Shown here in pieces: positions 47,043 through 55,803 of a DNA stretch of 64,000 nucleotides; the first letter of the stretch is position 1; every line of letters begins with the position of its first letter. Below the pieces are notes generated by a model. The model was not told where the DNA came from. It made no database searches and worked only from the letters and a program-made list of their open reading frames with translations. The stretch is taken from positions 62,001 through 126,000 of the forward strand of contig NZ_FBWL01000170.1 in the NCBI RefSeq assembly GCF_001517425.1, read 5' to 3'. Source of the stretch: Clostridium sp. C105KSO13 (GTDB taxonomy: Bacteria; Bacillota; Clostridia; Lachnospirales; Lachnospiraceae). Position numbers and translations under genes: made by a program.

Positions 47043-47192
47043 ATGGAAAAAGCGTATAAGGCAATGTCAAGTGCAGGAGCAGGCAGCGTTGCACTTGGAA
47101 TTATTATGATTGTGACAGGAATTACTACAGGAATTATCACTATAATTAACGGCGTTCGCCTTTTAAAACATAAAAATGAAATTACATTTTAA
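47043..47192 (+). CDS. Small membrane protein, 49 residues
   Basis: The frame starts at ATG 47043 behind AAGGAGG and encodes MEKAYKAMSSAGAGSVALGI followed by one long hydrophobic helix (about 15-38) and a basic end (VRLLKHKNEITF). It overlaps the VanZ-like gene by 17 bases and starts 12 bases after pyrE. The tight packing and good ribosome binding site support it as a real gene. Function is unknown. Confidence 0.72.
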   Translation: MEKAYKAMSSAGAGSVALGIIMIVTGITTGIITIINGVRLLKHKNEITF

Positions 47193-47664
47193 AGAAATTA
47201 AAATAAAAAGACTCCGTATCCTGGGAAAGGTGTTGTTTGTACTTTATCTCTTCTTTCTCCTGTATTTCCTGATTTTTTCCGATTGGTACGGCAGAACAGG
47301 AGACTCAGGGGGATATCGATATAATCTTGTTCTATTTAAGGAGATAAAACGATTTATTGAATATAGAGAAGAATTGGGGAGCTTTGCGGTATTTACGAAT
47401 TTATTCGGCAATATACTGATATTTGTGCCCTATGGTTTTTTTATTTCCATGGCAAGCAGCAGCAGAGGCTTTTTCATGACTTTCTTTTATAGTTTCGGCT
47501 TGAGTATGTGTGTAGAAATATTTCAGATACTCACGAAAGTGGGAAGTTTTGATGTAGATGATCTTCTGCTGAACACAGTAGGAGGAATTCTGGGCTATAT
47601 AGTGTTCTCAATTTGCAACTGGATAAGGAGAAAATATTATGGATATAGGAAAAAGAGACGCTAA
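47176..47664 (+). CDS. VanZ-like family membrane protein
   Basis: A 162-residue protein with four helices (about 17-35, 70-90, 95-115, 130-150). It has the VanZ pattern YNLVLFKEI, TNLFGNILIFVPYGFF, ESFQ-like CVEIFQILTKVGSFDVDDLLLNTVGG (here spread over residues 118-143). VanZ itself raises teicoplanin resistance, but most family members have no known role. It overlaps both neighbours. Confidence 0.88.
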   Translation: MKLHFKEIKIKRLRILGKVLFVLYLFFLLYFLIFSDWYGRTGDSGGYRYNLVLFKEIKRFIEYREELGSFAVFTNLFGNILIFVPYGFFISMASSSRGFFMTFFYSFGLSMCVEIFQILTKVGSFDVDDLLLNTVGGILGYIVFSICNWIRRKYYGYRKKRR

Positions 47665-48010
47665 GAATAAGCAGAAAGAAAGGGACAGAAGCCGAAAGAG
47701 AATCAGAAAGTACGGACAGGCAAAGCTGAAGCATTCGCGTATGGGAATATATTCCTGCGTCTATGCGGGGTTATCTTTTGCCATTCTGCAAAGCTGTATA
47801 TTGATTGCATTTGTTATGCGGGGAGAAACGTTTGGATTCATCGGAGGAGTCGGGATTCTTTCAATCATATTGGCAGCAGTCGGAATCCGGGCCGGTGTAA
47901 AAGGAATGCGGGAAAGAGAAAAGCGCTACATTACCTGTAAGGCAGGGATAGCAGCGAATATTGTGATTCTGCTTGGTCTTATACTAATATTTATAGGAGG
48001 TGTTTTGTAG
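47639..48010 (+). CDS. Two-or-three-helix membrane protein, resembles DUF6142
   Basis: A 123-residue protein with a very basic N-terminus (about 1-35, rich in Lys and Arg) and hydrophobic segments at about 42-62, 70-85 and 102-122. It overlaps the VanZ-like gene by 26 bases and ends exactly where the next gene begins (TAG then ATG). I recall the form as DUF6142 in Lachnospiraceae, but this is from memory and uncertain. Confidence 0.75.
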   Translation: MDIGKRDAKNKQKERDRSRKRIRKYGQAKLKHSRMGIYSCVYAGLSFAILQSCILIAFVMRGETFGFIGGVGILSIILAAVGIRAGVKGMREREKRYITCKAGIAANIVILLGLILIFIGGVL

Positions 48011-50119
48011 ATGGGTTGGAAAGAACTACAGAGGGAAAAAAATGAACAGTGCAGAGAAAGGCATGAACTTACGATAGAAAGAATGAAGCAGATTGCCATA
48101 GAAGAGGTGGCAGATGCTGCCTTTTCTACGTTTTTTCAGAAAACAGCCGGATTTTTGCTGGAACTTGACGAGGTGCGGCGGGAAATAGAAAACGCCCACT
48201 GGGGGAACCTGGACCTGGCAAAGATGCAGGAAATTAACAGAGCATTGTATGCAGATATTCTGGGGGCACGATATGAATCAAGTTACGCAAACCCAGTCTA
48301 TGCCGTAAAAATGCTGGGGGAGGAATATGGGCAGCTTTTAAGTGTCCTTTATGCAGAAATGAGAGCGGGGATTCCCTATGTTTTTGAAAATAAGATGGAT
48401 TATCTTACGGTTCTTCATGAGTTGTTTATCGAAATTTACAATTGTTTTGAGGGTGAAAAGGCACCGGAATATAAAAGCTTGAAAAATATTGTGTACTGGT
48501 ATGCCAGTGACTATTGTGATGTATTTCTGGCGGACAGGATTGAAGAACAGATAAATCCTGCCTATTCTTTTGCTGCAGATATTATAAATACGATGGATTT
48601 GGAGGATGACAGATATCTCTATCGGTTTGGAGAATACATTTCAGAAAATGAGCTGGGAACTGCCAGACATCTGAGGAGTCTGCCTGAGGAAACAATTCAG
48701 AAAATGGCAGATGTATACACAGAGGGCTACCGCATAGGTTTTATTAATACCGGTAAAGATTTGTCAAAGAAATCGGTTGTAAATATACGTTACTGCCTTG
48801 GGTTTGAAAAAGTAGTCAAACTGGCAATTCAAAATTTTGAGAAAATGGGGCTGAAACCTGTAATTTACAGGGCGGCCTCCAGTGTGATTACAAAAAGAGA
48901 ACAGTTTAAGACAGGATATTATGGCGCTATCCCAAATAAACAGTACGACTATGACCACAGATCTGATCAGGCGTTGTTTATGGATAAAGCATACGTTGAA
49001 CGCAAGCTGGATGTCTTAAAGAATGTATATGACAAAAACAAAGAACTGGCTGCCCAATTTGCGGGTCCGGCTGTAATGGAAATTTTTGGAGAAAAGCCAT
49101 TTTCACCGGAAGCAAGATTAGAGGCGACCTCTTATACAGACGCACAGCGGTCTTTGTCCCTGCTTTTTGACAATAAATCCGGCCAGATTACGAATCAGTA
49201 TATCAAAGGCGATGAGAGAAGCTTCACCATCATTGCTTATCCTGTACCAGAAATCGGCAGTGACTATCCGGCAATTTTTGACGAGGTAATCCGAATCAAT
49301 ACGCTGGATGCTAAAGTTTATGAAAAAGTGCAGCAGACAATTATTGATGCTCTGGACCGGGGAGAATATGTTCGTATTCTTGGAAAGGGCGAAAATCAGA
49401 CGGATTTAAAAGTACAGCTTTATCGCCTGACAGATCCCCAAAAGGAAACCATATTCGAAAACTGTGTTGCTGATGTAAATATTCCCGTGGGAGAAGTGTT
49501 CACATCACCTGTGCTGGAGGGCACTGAAGGGACACTTCATGTGAGCAAGGTGTATCTATTTGAACTGCAGTACCAAAATCTGAAAATCGATTTTAAGGAC
49601 GGTATGATTGCAGATTACACCTGCACTAATTTTCAAAAAGAAGATGACAATAAAAAATATATTTATGAAAATGTATTCCATAACCATAAAACACTGCCTC
49701 TGGGAGAATTTGCAATCGGAACAAATACGACAGCCTATGTAGCAGCAAAAAAATATAAAATAGAAGACAAAATGCCTATACTGATTGCAGAAAAAATGGG
49801 ACCTCACTTTGCGGTCGGGGATACTTGTTACAGCTGGAGCGAAGATGTCCGGGTCTTCAATCCTAATGGAAAGGAAATTGTTGCTAAAGACAACTCTGTG
49901 TCGTCCCTTCGCAGGGAGGATCCGTCCAAAGCATATTTCCACTGTCATACAGATATAACCATACCTTATGAAGAGTTAGAAGAAATAAGTGTAGTGACAA
50001 AAGAAGGGGAAAATATTATACTATTAAAAGACGGAAGATTTGTATTAAGCGGAACAGAAATTCTAAATGAACCATTGGCCGAAAGCAACTTAGTGAATCC
50101 GAGCGTTAGCGAAGGATGA
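48011..50119 (+). CDS. M29-like metalloaminopeptidase with long N-terminal extension
   Basis: A 702-residue protein. The C-terminal half has all six metal ligands of the M29 (AmpS/AmpT) family in order: E495 (GEVFTSP), E566 (LGEFAIGTN), H599 (GPHFAVGDTCY), Y607, H646 and D648 (FHCHTD). The first 340 residues are an alpha-helical extension without a motif I know; classic M29 enzymes are about 410 residues. No signal peptide, so cytosolic. It probably removes N-terminal residues from peptides. The last codons (AESNLVNPSVSEG) lie in the repeat at 50087-50172. Confidence 0.85.
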   Translation: MGWKELQREKNEQCRERHELTIERMKQIAIEEVADAAFSTFFQKTAGFLLELDEVRREIENAHWGNLDLAKMQEINRALYADILGARYESSYANPVYAVKMLGEEYGQLLSVLYAEMRAGIPYVFENKMDYLTVLHELFIEIYNCFEGEKAPEYKSLKNIVYWYASDYCDVFLADRIEEQINPAYSFAADIINTMDLEDDRYLYRFGEYISENELGTARHLRSLPEETIQKMADVYTEGYRIGFINTGKDLSKKSVVNIRYCLGFEKVVKLAIQNFEKMGLKPVIYRAASSVITKREQFKTGYYGAIPNKQYDYDHRSDQALFMDKAYVERKLDVLKNVYDKNKELAAQFAGPAVMEIFGEKPFSPEARLEATSYTDAQRSLSLLFDNKSGQITNQYIKGDERSFTIIAYPVPEIGSDYPAIFDEVIRINTLDAKVYEKVQQTIIDALDRGEYVRILGKGENQTDLKVQLYRLTDPQKETIFENCVADVNIPVGEVFTSPVLEGTEGTLHVSKVYLFELQYQNLKIDFKDGMIADYTCTNFQKEDDNKKYIYENVFHNHKTLPLGEFAIGTNTTAYVAAKKYKIEDKMPILIAEKMGPHFAVGDTCYSWSEDVRVFNPNGKEIVAKDNSVSSLRREDPSKAYFHCHTDITIPYEELEEISVVTKEGENIILLKDGRFVLSGTEILNEPLAESNLVNPSVSEG

Positions 50120-50172
50120 ACTTAGTGCGAGACCGTTCTTTGAGCTTAGCCAGGCCCTTTCGAGCTTAGCGA
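50087..50172. repeat. Five degenerate copies of a GAGCTTAGCGA-type motif
   Basis: AACTTAGTGA (50087), GAGCGTTAGCGA (50101), GAACTTAGTGCGA (50118), GAGCTTAGCCA (50142) and CGAGCTTAGCGA (50161) are spaced 14-24 bases apart. The first two are translated as the end of the peptidase, and the rest fill the gap before purE. No T run or long stem makes this a clear terminator. Confidence 0.7.
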
Positions 50173-50211
50173 AAAGAACTTCCATGTTTTAGCTATGAAA
50201 GGAGAAACAAT

Positions 50212-50724
50212 ATGCCACAGATAGGTATTGTGATGGGAAGCGATTCTGACTTGAAGGTTATGAGTAAGGCAGCCGATATGCTGGAAAAGCTGGGAATTGA
50301 TTATGAGATGACTATTATTTCTGCCCACCGTGAACCGGATGTATTTTTTGCATGGACAAAGGCAGCGGAAGGAAAGGGAATTAAAGTGATTATTGCAGGT
50401 GCAGGAATGGCTGCCCACCTGCCAGGTATGTGTGCAGCTTTGTTTCCGATGCCGGTTATAGGTGTTCCTATGTCAGGTAAGAATCTGGCAGGAGAGGATG
50501 CACTTTTTTCAATCGTACAGATGCCGCCGGGAATCCCTGTGGCTACAGTTGCAATAGATGGCGGGATGAATGCTGCCATACTTGCTGCTAAGATCCTGGC
50601 AGTGTCGGATGACACACTTTTGAACAGGCTCAAGGAATATTCCGGGGAAATGAAAGAGAAGGTACAGGGAAAAGCCGCACATCTGGAGAAAGTAGGATAT
50701 GAAGCTTATCTCATGGGAAAATAA
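50212..50724 (+). CDS. purE: N5-carboxyaminoimidazole ribonucleotide mutase
   Basis: A 170-residue enzyme of purine synthesis with the phosphate loop IVMGSDSDLKVM, ISAHREPD, AGAGMAAHLPGM and GVPMSG. No purK is visible nearby, so whether it is the CAIR mutase (class I) or AIR carboxylase (class II) form is not decided. AAAGGAG precedes the ATG. It heads a short purE-M-N-D cluster. Confidence 0.95.
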   Translation: MPQIGIVMGSDSDLKVMSKAADMLEKLGIDYEMTIISAHREPDVFFAWTKAAEGKGIKVIIAGAGMAAHLPGMCAALFPMPVIGVPMSGKNLAGEDALFSIVQMPPGIPVATVAIDGGMNAAILAAKILAVSDDTLLNRLKEYSGEMKEKVQGKAAHLEKVGYEAYLMGK

Positions 50725-50751
50725 GGATGAACAGCGGAGGTTGTAGATCTT

Positions 50752-51777
50752 ATGGATTATAAAATTGCAGGCGTTGATATAGAAGCCGGTTATAAGTCGG
50801 TGGAACTGATAAAGAAGCATGTGCAGGAAACGATGAGGCCGGAGGTGCTGACGAACCTGGGAGGCTTCTCAGGAGCCTTTTCCATGGAGAAATTCAAAAA
50901 TATGGAGAAACCTGTACTGGTATCCGGTACAGATGGTGTAGGAACCAAGCTGAAACTGGCATTTCTCATGGATAAGCACGACACCATTGGAATTGATTGT
51001 GTCGCAATGTGTGTTAACGACATAGCTTGTGCAGGAGGAGAGCCTTTGTTCTTCCTGGATTATATTGCATGTGGAAAGAATGAACCTGAAAAAATCGCTT
51101 CGATCGTCAGTGGAGTGGCCGACGGATGCAAACAGGCCGGGGCGGCTCTTATTGGCGGGGAGACAGCGGAGATGCCGGGATTTTATTCTGCAGACGAATA
51201 TGACCTTGCGGGATTTGCGGTCGGTGTCGTGGATGAGAAGGACTTGATTACAGGAAAAGACCTGACCCCGGGGGATGTACTGATTGGGATGGCCTCCTCG
51301 GGAGTGCACAGCAACGGATTTTCTCTGGTGAGAAGTGTATTCAAAATGGATCTGGACTCACTCAATACATATTATGACAATCTGCAGGCCGGTTTGGGGG
51401 AAGCTCTGTTAACTCCCACTAAGATTTATGTAAAGGCGCTGCGCAGTGTAAAAGAAGCAGGTATTACGATTAAGGCATGCAGTCATATTACAGGGGGAGG
51501 ATTCTATGAAAACGTTCCCCGGATGCTGAGAGAAGATACTCATGCGGTAATATATAAAAACAGTTATCCCATACCGCCGATTTTTAATATGCTTTTAGCA
51601 GACGGTGACCTTGATGAAAAGGTGATGTACGATACATTTAATATGGGGCTTGGCATGGTTTTCGCCGTAGATAAGGACTATGTGGATAAAACAATGGAAG
51701 CGGTGAGAACTGCAGGTGAGGAGCCTTATGTAGTAGGACAGATTGAGGCCGGGGAAAAGGGAGTCACCTTATGTTAA
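50752..51777 (+). CDS. purM: Phosphoribosylformylglycinamidine cyclo-ligase (AIR synthetase)
   Basis: A 341-residue ATP-dependent enzyme that makes AIR. Motifs: YKIAGVDIEAGY, LVSGTDGVGTKLKLAF, CVNDIACAGGEPLFFLDYIACG (residues 85-106), LIGGETAEMPGFY, and GVHSNGFSLVR. The ATG follows GCGGAGG. The stop overlaps the purN start by seven bases. Confidence 0.97.
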   Translation: MDYKIAGVDIEAGYKSVELIKKHVQETMRPEVLTNLGGFSGAFSMEKFKNMEKPVLVSGTDGVGTKLKLAFLMDKHDTIGIDCVAMCVNDIACAGGEPLFFLDYIACGKNEPEKIASIVSGVADGCKQAGAALIGGETAEMPGFYSADEYDLAGFAVGVVDEKDLITGKDLTPGDVLIGMASSGVHSNGFSLVRSVFKMDLDSLNTYYDNLQAGLGEALLTPTKIYVKALRSVKEAGITIKACSHITGGGFYENVPRMLREDTHAVIYKNSYPIPPIFNMLLADGDLDEKVMYDTFNMGLGMVFAVDKDYVDKTMEAVRTAGEEPYVVGQIEAGEKGVTLC

Positions 51778-52394
51778 AAATAGTCGTCCTGGTCTCAGGG
51801 AGCGGAACCAACTTGCAGGCCATTATTGACAGCATAAAAGACGGTATAATTTCAGACACAGGGATTGCGGGCGTCGTCAGCAGCAGCAAAAATGCTTATG
51901 CACTCAGGCGCGCCAGCGAAAATAATATTGCAAGCTGCTGTGTATCACCCAAGGACTGGGAGAAAAGAGAGGATTTTAACCGGAAACTTTTAGAAACAGT
52001 GGATGGTTTTAGTCCTGATTTAATTGTATTGGCCGGTTTTCTGGTTGTAATTCCACCGGCAATGATTGATAAATACAGGAATCGTATCATTAATATTCAT
52101 CCGTCGCTGATCCCTTCTTTTTGCGGAAAAGGCTATTATGGGCTGAAGGTCCACAAAGCAGTACTGGACCGGGGCGCAAAAATCACCGGTGCAACGGTTC
52201 ATTTTGTGGATGAAGGAACAGATACGGGGCCCATTCTCCTGCAGAAAGCTGTGGAAACAAAACAGGGAGATACCCCGGAAATCCTACAGCAAAGAGTGAT
52301 GGAGGAAGCGGAATGGAAGATTCTTCCCCAGGCAATAGATTTGATTGCAAAGGGTAAAGTTACGGTGGATGATGGTAAAGCGTTAATCTCATAA
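51771..52394 (+). CDS. purN: Phosphoribosylglycinamide formyltransferase
   Basis: A 207-residue enzyme that formylates GAR with 10-formyl-THF. It has VLVSGSGTNLQAIID, the LAGFLVVIPPAMIDKYRNRIINIHPSLIPSF region (only in part conserved at PAFcGK, here PSFCGKGYYGLKVH) and GATVHFVDEGTDTGPIL with catalytic Asp. It is translationally coupled to purM. Confidence 0.96.
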   Translation: MLKIVVLVSGSGTNLQAIIDSIKDGIISDTGIAGVVSSSKNAYALRRASENNIASCCVSPKDWEKREDFNRKLLETVDGFSPDLIVLAGFLVVIPPAMIDKYRNRIINIHPSLIPSFCGKGYYGLKVHKAVLDRGAKITGATVHFVDEGTDTGPILLQKAVETKQGDTPEILQQRVMEEAEWKILPQAIDLIAKGKVTVDDGKALIS

Positions 52395-52422
52395 GATGAA
52401 CAGTCTTTTAAAGGAGAAGTCT

Positions 52423-53706
52423 ATGAAGGTATTGATTGTTGGAAGCGGCGGCAGAGAACATGCAATTGCGGAAAGTGCGGCAAAAAGCAACAGGGTAGAG
52501 AAACTATATTGTGCTCCTGGAAACGTAGGAATTTCAAAATGCGCCTGTTGTGTAAACATCGATGTGATGGAATTTGATAAACTGGTTGCTTTTGCAAAGG
52601 AAAAATCAATTGATTTTGTCATTGTCGGTATGGACGCTCCGCTGGTGGGCGGGCTTGTGGATAAGATGGAAGCTGCGGGAATCCACACATTCGGTCCCCG
52701 GAAAAATGCAGCAATACTGGAGGGCTCCAAAGCATTTTCCAAAGAGCTGATGCGTAAATACAATATACCTACCGCAGATTATAAATGCTTCACAGATACG
52801 GGAAAGGCTTTTGAATACTTGGAAACTGTAAAGTATCCAATAGTATTAAAGGCTGACGGACTTGCGCTGGGAAAGGGCGTATTAATCTGCAGTACACCGG
52901 AAGAAGCAAAGGCGGGTGTACGGGAAATCATGGTGGAAAAGAGATTCGGGGGCGCAGGCAATGAACTGGTAATAGAGGAATTTATGACTGGCCGGGAAGT
53001 GTCTGTACTTTCTTTTGTAGATGGGAAGACAATCAGAACCATGACCTCTGCTCAGGATCATAAGCGTGCAGGAGATGGAGATACCGGATTGAATACGGGA
53101 GGAATGGGAACTTTCTCCCCCAGTCCTTTTTATACGAAAGAGGTAGAAGACTTCTGCAGCCAACATATATATCAGGCTACCGTGGATGCAATGGCTGCGG
53201 AGGGAAGGGAATTTAAGGGAGTTATTTTCTTTGGACTGATGCTGACGGCCGAAGGACCAAAGGTTCTGGAATATAATGCCCGTTTTGGCGATCCTGAAGC
53301 CCAGGTGGTGCTCCCCCGTATGAAAACTGATTTAATCGAAGTCATGGAAGCTTGTATTGACGGAACCCTTGATCAAATCGAGCTGCAGTTTGAAAATAAT
53401 GCGGCTGTCTGTGTGGTACTTGCTTCCGAAGGTTACCCTGTACACTATGAAAAAGGGTATGAGATTACCGGGCTGGAGGCGTTCGAAAAGCATGAAGGTT
53501 ATTACTGTTTTCATGCAGGAACCAGACTGGACGGCGATAGAATAGTAACAGACGGAGGCCGTGTACTTGGAGTTACAGCAAAAGGAAAAGATCTTAAGGA
53601 AGCCAGAGAAAATGCTTACAAGGCTACAAACTGGGTTCAGTTTGAAAACAAGTATATGCGTCATGATATAGGAAAGGCCATTGATGAGGCGAAGGGATGT
53701 GATTGA
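52423..53706 (+). CDS. purD: Phosphoribosylamine-glycine ligase (GAR synthetase)
   Basis: A 427-residue ATP-grasp enzyme. It begins MKVLIVGSGGREHAIAESAA and shows the ATP-grasp motifs KADGLALGKGV, EEFMTGREVSVLSFVDG, AQDHKRAGDGDTGLNTGGMG, and the metal site EYNARFGDPEAQVVLPRM. I use ATG 52423 behind AGGAG; an in-frame ATG at 52396 lies before that site. Its 3' end overlaps the penicillin-binding protein gene. Confidence 0.97.
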   Translation: MKVLIVGSGGREHAIAESAAKSNRVEKLYCAPGNVGISKCACCVNIDVMEFDKLVAFAKEKSIDFVIVGMDAPLVGGLVDKMEAAGIHTFGPRKNAAILEGSKAFSKELMRKYNIPTADYKCFTDTGKAFEYLETVKYPIVLKADGLALGKGVLICSTPEEAKAGVREIMVEKRFGGAGNELVIEEFMTGREVSVLSFVDGKTIRTMTSAQDHKRAGDGDTGLNTGGMGTFSPSPFYTKEVEDFCSQHIYQATVDAMAAEGREFKGVIFFGLMLTAEGPKVLEYNARFGDPEAQVVLPRMKTDLIEVMEACIDGTLDQIELQFENNAAVCVVLASEGYPVHYEKGYEITGLEAFEKHEGYYCFHAGTRLDGDRIVTDGGRVLGVTAKGKDLKEARENAYKATNWVQFENKYMRHDIGKAIDEAKGCD

Positions 53707-55792
53707 TTTGGCATCAAGGAAAAGCTATAGGCAAAGGAGAAAGGCTCAGACGAAGAAAAAGAAATGGCCGGTTTTTGCTGCGATTATATTTGTGTTGATT
53801 GCAGGTGCGGGTGTAGTTCTGGTCTGGAACCTGCTGAAGATAAAATCTACTCCTCAGGAGACTGCAAAGAAATACTTTGCGTTTCTGAATAAGGGCAAGT
53901 ATGAACAAATGTACGACCTGCTGAGTACAGAAGTAAAAAAGAATATAAAGAAAGATGATTTTGTCGATAGAAATAAAAAGATTTACGAGGGGATATCTGC
54001 TCAGAATATAAAAGTTACTTTGAAGGGGGACCCTGAATATAAAGATGGCAGAAAAGAGGCTATGATTTCTTACTCCACAGCAATGGATACCTCTGCAGGT
54101 GAAGTGACATTTGATAATAAAATGAAATTGAATATGGAAGACAGGGCCTATTGTATTGATTGGGATTCTAGCCTGATTTTTCCGTCTCTGGAAGATGATT
54201 ATAAAGTCCAGATTAATACTGAATCTGCGAAACGGGGTTCCATTCTTGACAGAAACGGGCAAATGCTTGCAGGGCAGGGCCCGGTTTCACAAGTGGGTAT
54301 TGTACCGGGCAAACTGGGCGAAAGCAGGGCAGATTCCATTCGGAAAATCGGCGAGATACTGGATATGACAGAAGATGCAATCAATCAGGAACTGGATGCC
54401 TCCTATGTACAGGATGACTCTTTTGTCCCTCTGAAAGAAATTTCGAAGGCAGATAAAGAAACAGAGGAAAAATTACTTGGTATCCCGGGAATTTTAATTC
54501 AGGATAAAGAAGAAAGAGTGTATCCTCTCGGTGGGGCAGCAGGCCAGCTCACCGGCTATGTGCAGGCAGTAACTGCGGATGACTTAAAGGATCTGGAAGG
54601 AAAAGGATACTCTGAAAACAGCGTGATAGGAAAGTCAGGACTGGAGCGGGCTTTTGAGGATAAACTTAAAGCTAAGGATGGCCACAGTATTGATATTGTA
54701 ACTGCAGATGGCACAAAAATGGATACGATAGCCTTCAAACCGGCCGAGAACGGGGAGGATATTCAGGTGACGGTGGATTCTCAAATGCAGAAAAATGCCT
54801 ATGAACAGTTTTCTTCAGATCCAGGGACGCTGGCAGCTATGAATCCAAAAACAGGAGAGGTGCTGGCTCTGGTGAGTACTCCGGCGTATGATCCAAATGA
54901 ATTTGTTATGGGGATGTCGGATAAGCGCTGGAATGATCTAAACGGAGACAAAAATAAGCCTTTGATGAATCGTTTTAATACATCCTGGACCCCAGGTTCT
55001 ACCTTTAAGGCAATTACGGCGGCAATAGGTGTGGATACGGGAAAGATTAATCCGGATGAAAATAAAGGCAATGTTGGGCTGAAGTGGCAGAAAGATGCAA
55101 GCTGGGGGAATTATTACGTAACCACATTGACCGATTATGGTGCAGAGGTAAACCTGGAAAATGCACTTGTCTATTCTGATAATATTTATTTCGCAAGGGC
55201 AGCGCTGGACATTGGGGGCGACACCATGATTCAGAAGTTTAAAACCATGGGATTTGAAGAAGAGATGCCCTTTGAGCTTACCCTTTCGGCCTCCACTTAT
55301 GATGATGACGATAAGATAGATTCAGATATACAGCTTGCAGATACCGGATATGGACAGGGACAGCTACTCGTAAATCCTCTTCATATGACGTCCATGTACA
55401 CCATGTTTGTAAACGGTGGAAATATGCTGCAGCCTACTATTATCTATCAGGAGAATCCACAGGCAAAAGTCTGGAAGCAGCAGGTAGTTTCTCGGGAAAC
55501 TGCGGAACTGGTGAAAAATGATCTGATACAGGTTATTGAGAATCCTTCGGGGACCGGGGCAAAGGCAAAGATTGACGGTGTTACTATGCTGGGCAAGACG
55601 GGGACCGCGGAGCTTAAGGAGAGCCAGGATGATACTTCAGGTGTAGAGAGAGGATGGTTTGTCTGCGAAACTACGGAAGACATCGCAAAGCCATTTGTCA
55701 TAGCGGGAATGGTAGATGATGTGAAGCAAAAAGGAGGAAGTAATTACGTGACAGAAAAGGTACGGGCAATTGCAGAGGCATATAGCAGATAG
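53684..55792 (+). CDS. Class B penicillin-binding protein (MecA_N, dimerisation and transpeptidase domains)
   Basis: A protein of about 702 residues with a basic N-terminus, one signal-anchor helix (about 32-52), an NTF2-like MecA_N domain (about 57-165), a PBP dimerisation region (GSILDRNGQMLAGQGPV on) and a transpeptidase with SxxK at S439 (TPGSTFKAIT), SxN as YSDN and LGKTGTAEL. It cross-links peptidoglycan outside the membrane. MecA_N is shared with low-affinity PBPs such as PBP2a and PBP5fm. Start is uncertain: ATG 53684 (GGAAAGG upstream) or TTG 53708 just after the purD stop. Confidence 0.92.
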   Translation: MRRRDVIDLASRKSYRQRRKAQTKKKKWPVFAAIIFVLIAGAGVVLVWNLLKIKSTPQETAKKYFAFLNKGKYEQMYDLLSTEVKKNIKKDDFVDRNKKIYEGISAQNIKVTLKGDPEYKDGRKEAMISYSTAMDTSAGEVTFDNKMKLNMEDRAYCIDWDSSLIFPSLEDDYKVQINTESAKRGSILDRNGQMLAGQGPVSQVGIVPGKLGESRADSIRKIGEILDMTEDAINQELDASYVQDDSFVPLKEISKADKETEEKLLGIPGILIQDKEERVYPLGGAAGQLTGYVQAVTADDLKDLEGKGYSENSVIGKSGLERAFEDKLKAKDGHSIDIVTADGTKMDTIAFKPAENGEDIQVTVDSQMQKNAYEQFSSDPGTLAAMNPKTGEVLALVSTPAYDPNEFVMGMSDKRWNDLNGDKNKPLMNRFNTSWTPGSTFKAITAAIGVDTGKINPDENKGNVGLKWQKDASWGNYYVTTLTDYGAEVNLENALVYSDNIYFARAALDIGGDTMIQKFKTMGFEEEMPFELTLSASTYDDDDKIDSDIQLADTGYGQGQLLVNPLHMTSMYTMFVNGGNMLQPTIIYQENPQAKVWKQQVVSRETAELVKNDLIQVIENPSGTGAKAKIDGVTMLGKTGTAELKESQDDTSGVERGWFVCETTEDIAKPFVIAGMVDDVKQKGGSNYVTEKVRAIAEAYSR

Positions 55793-55803
55793 GTGGGAAT
55801 TTC

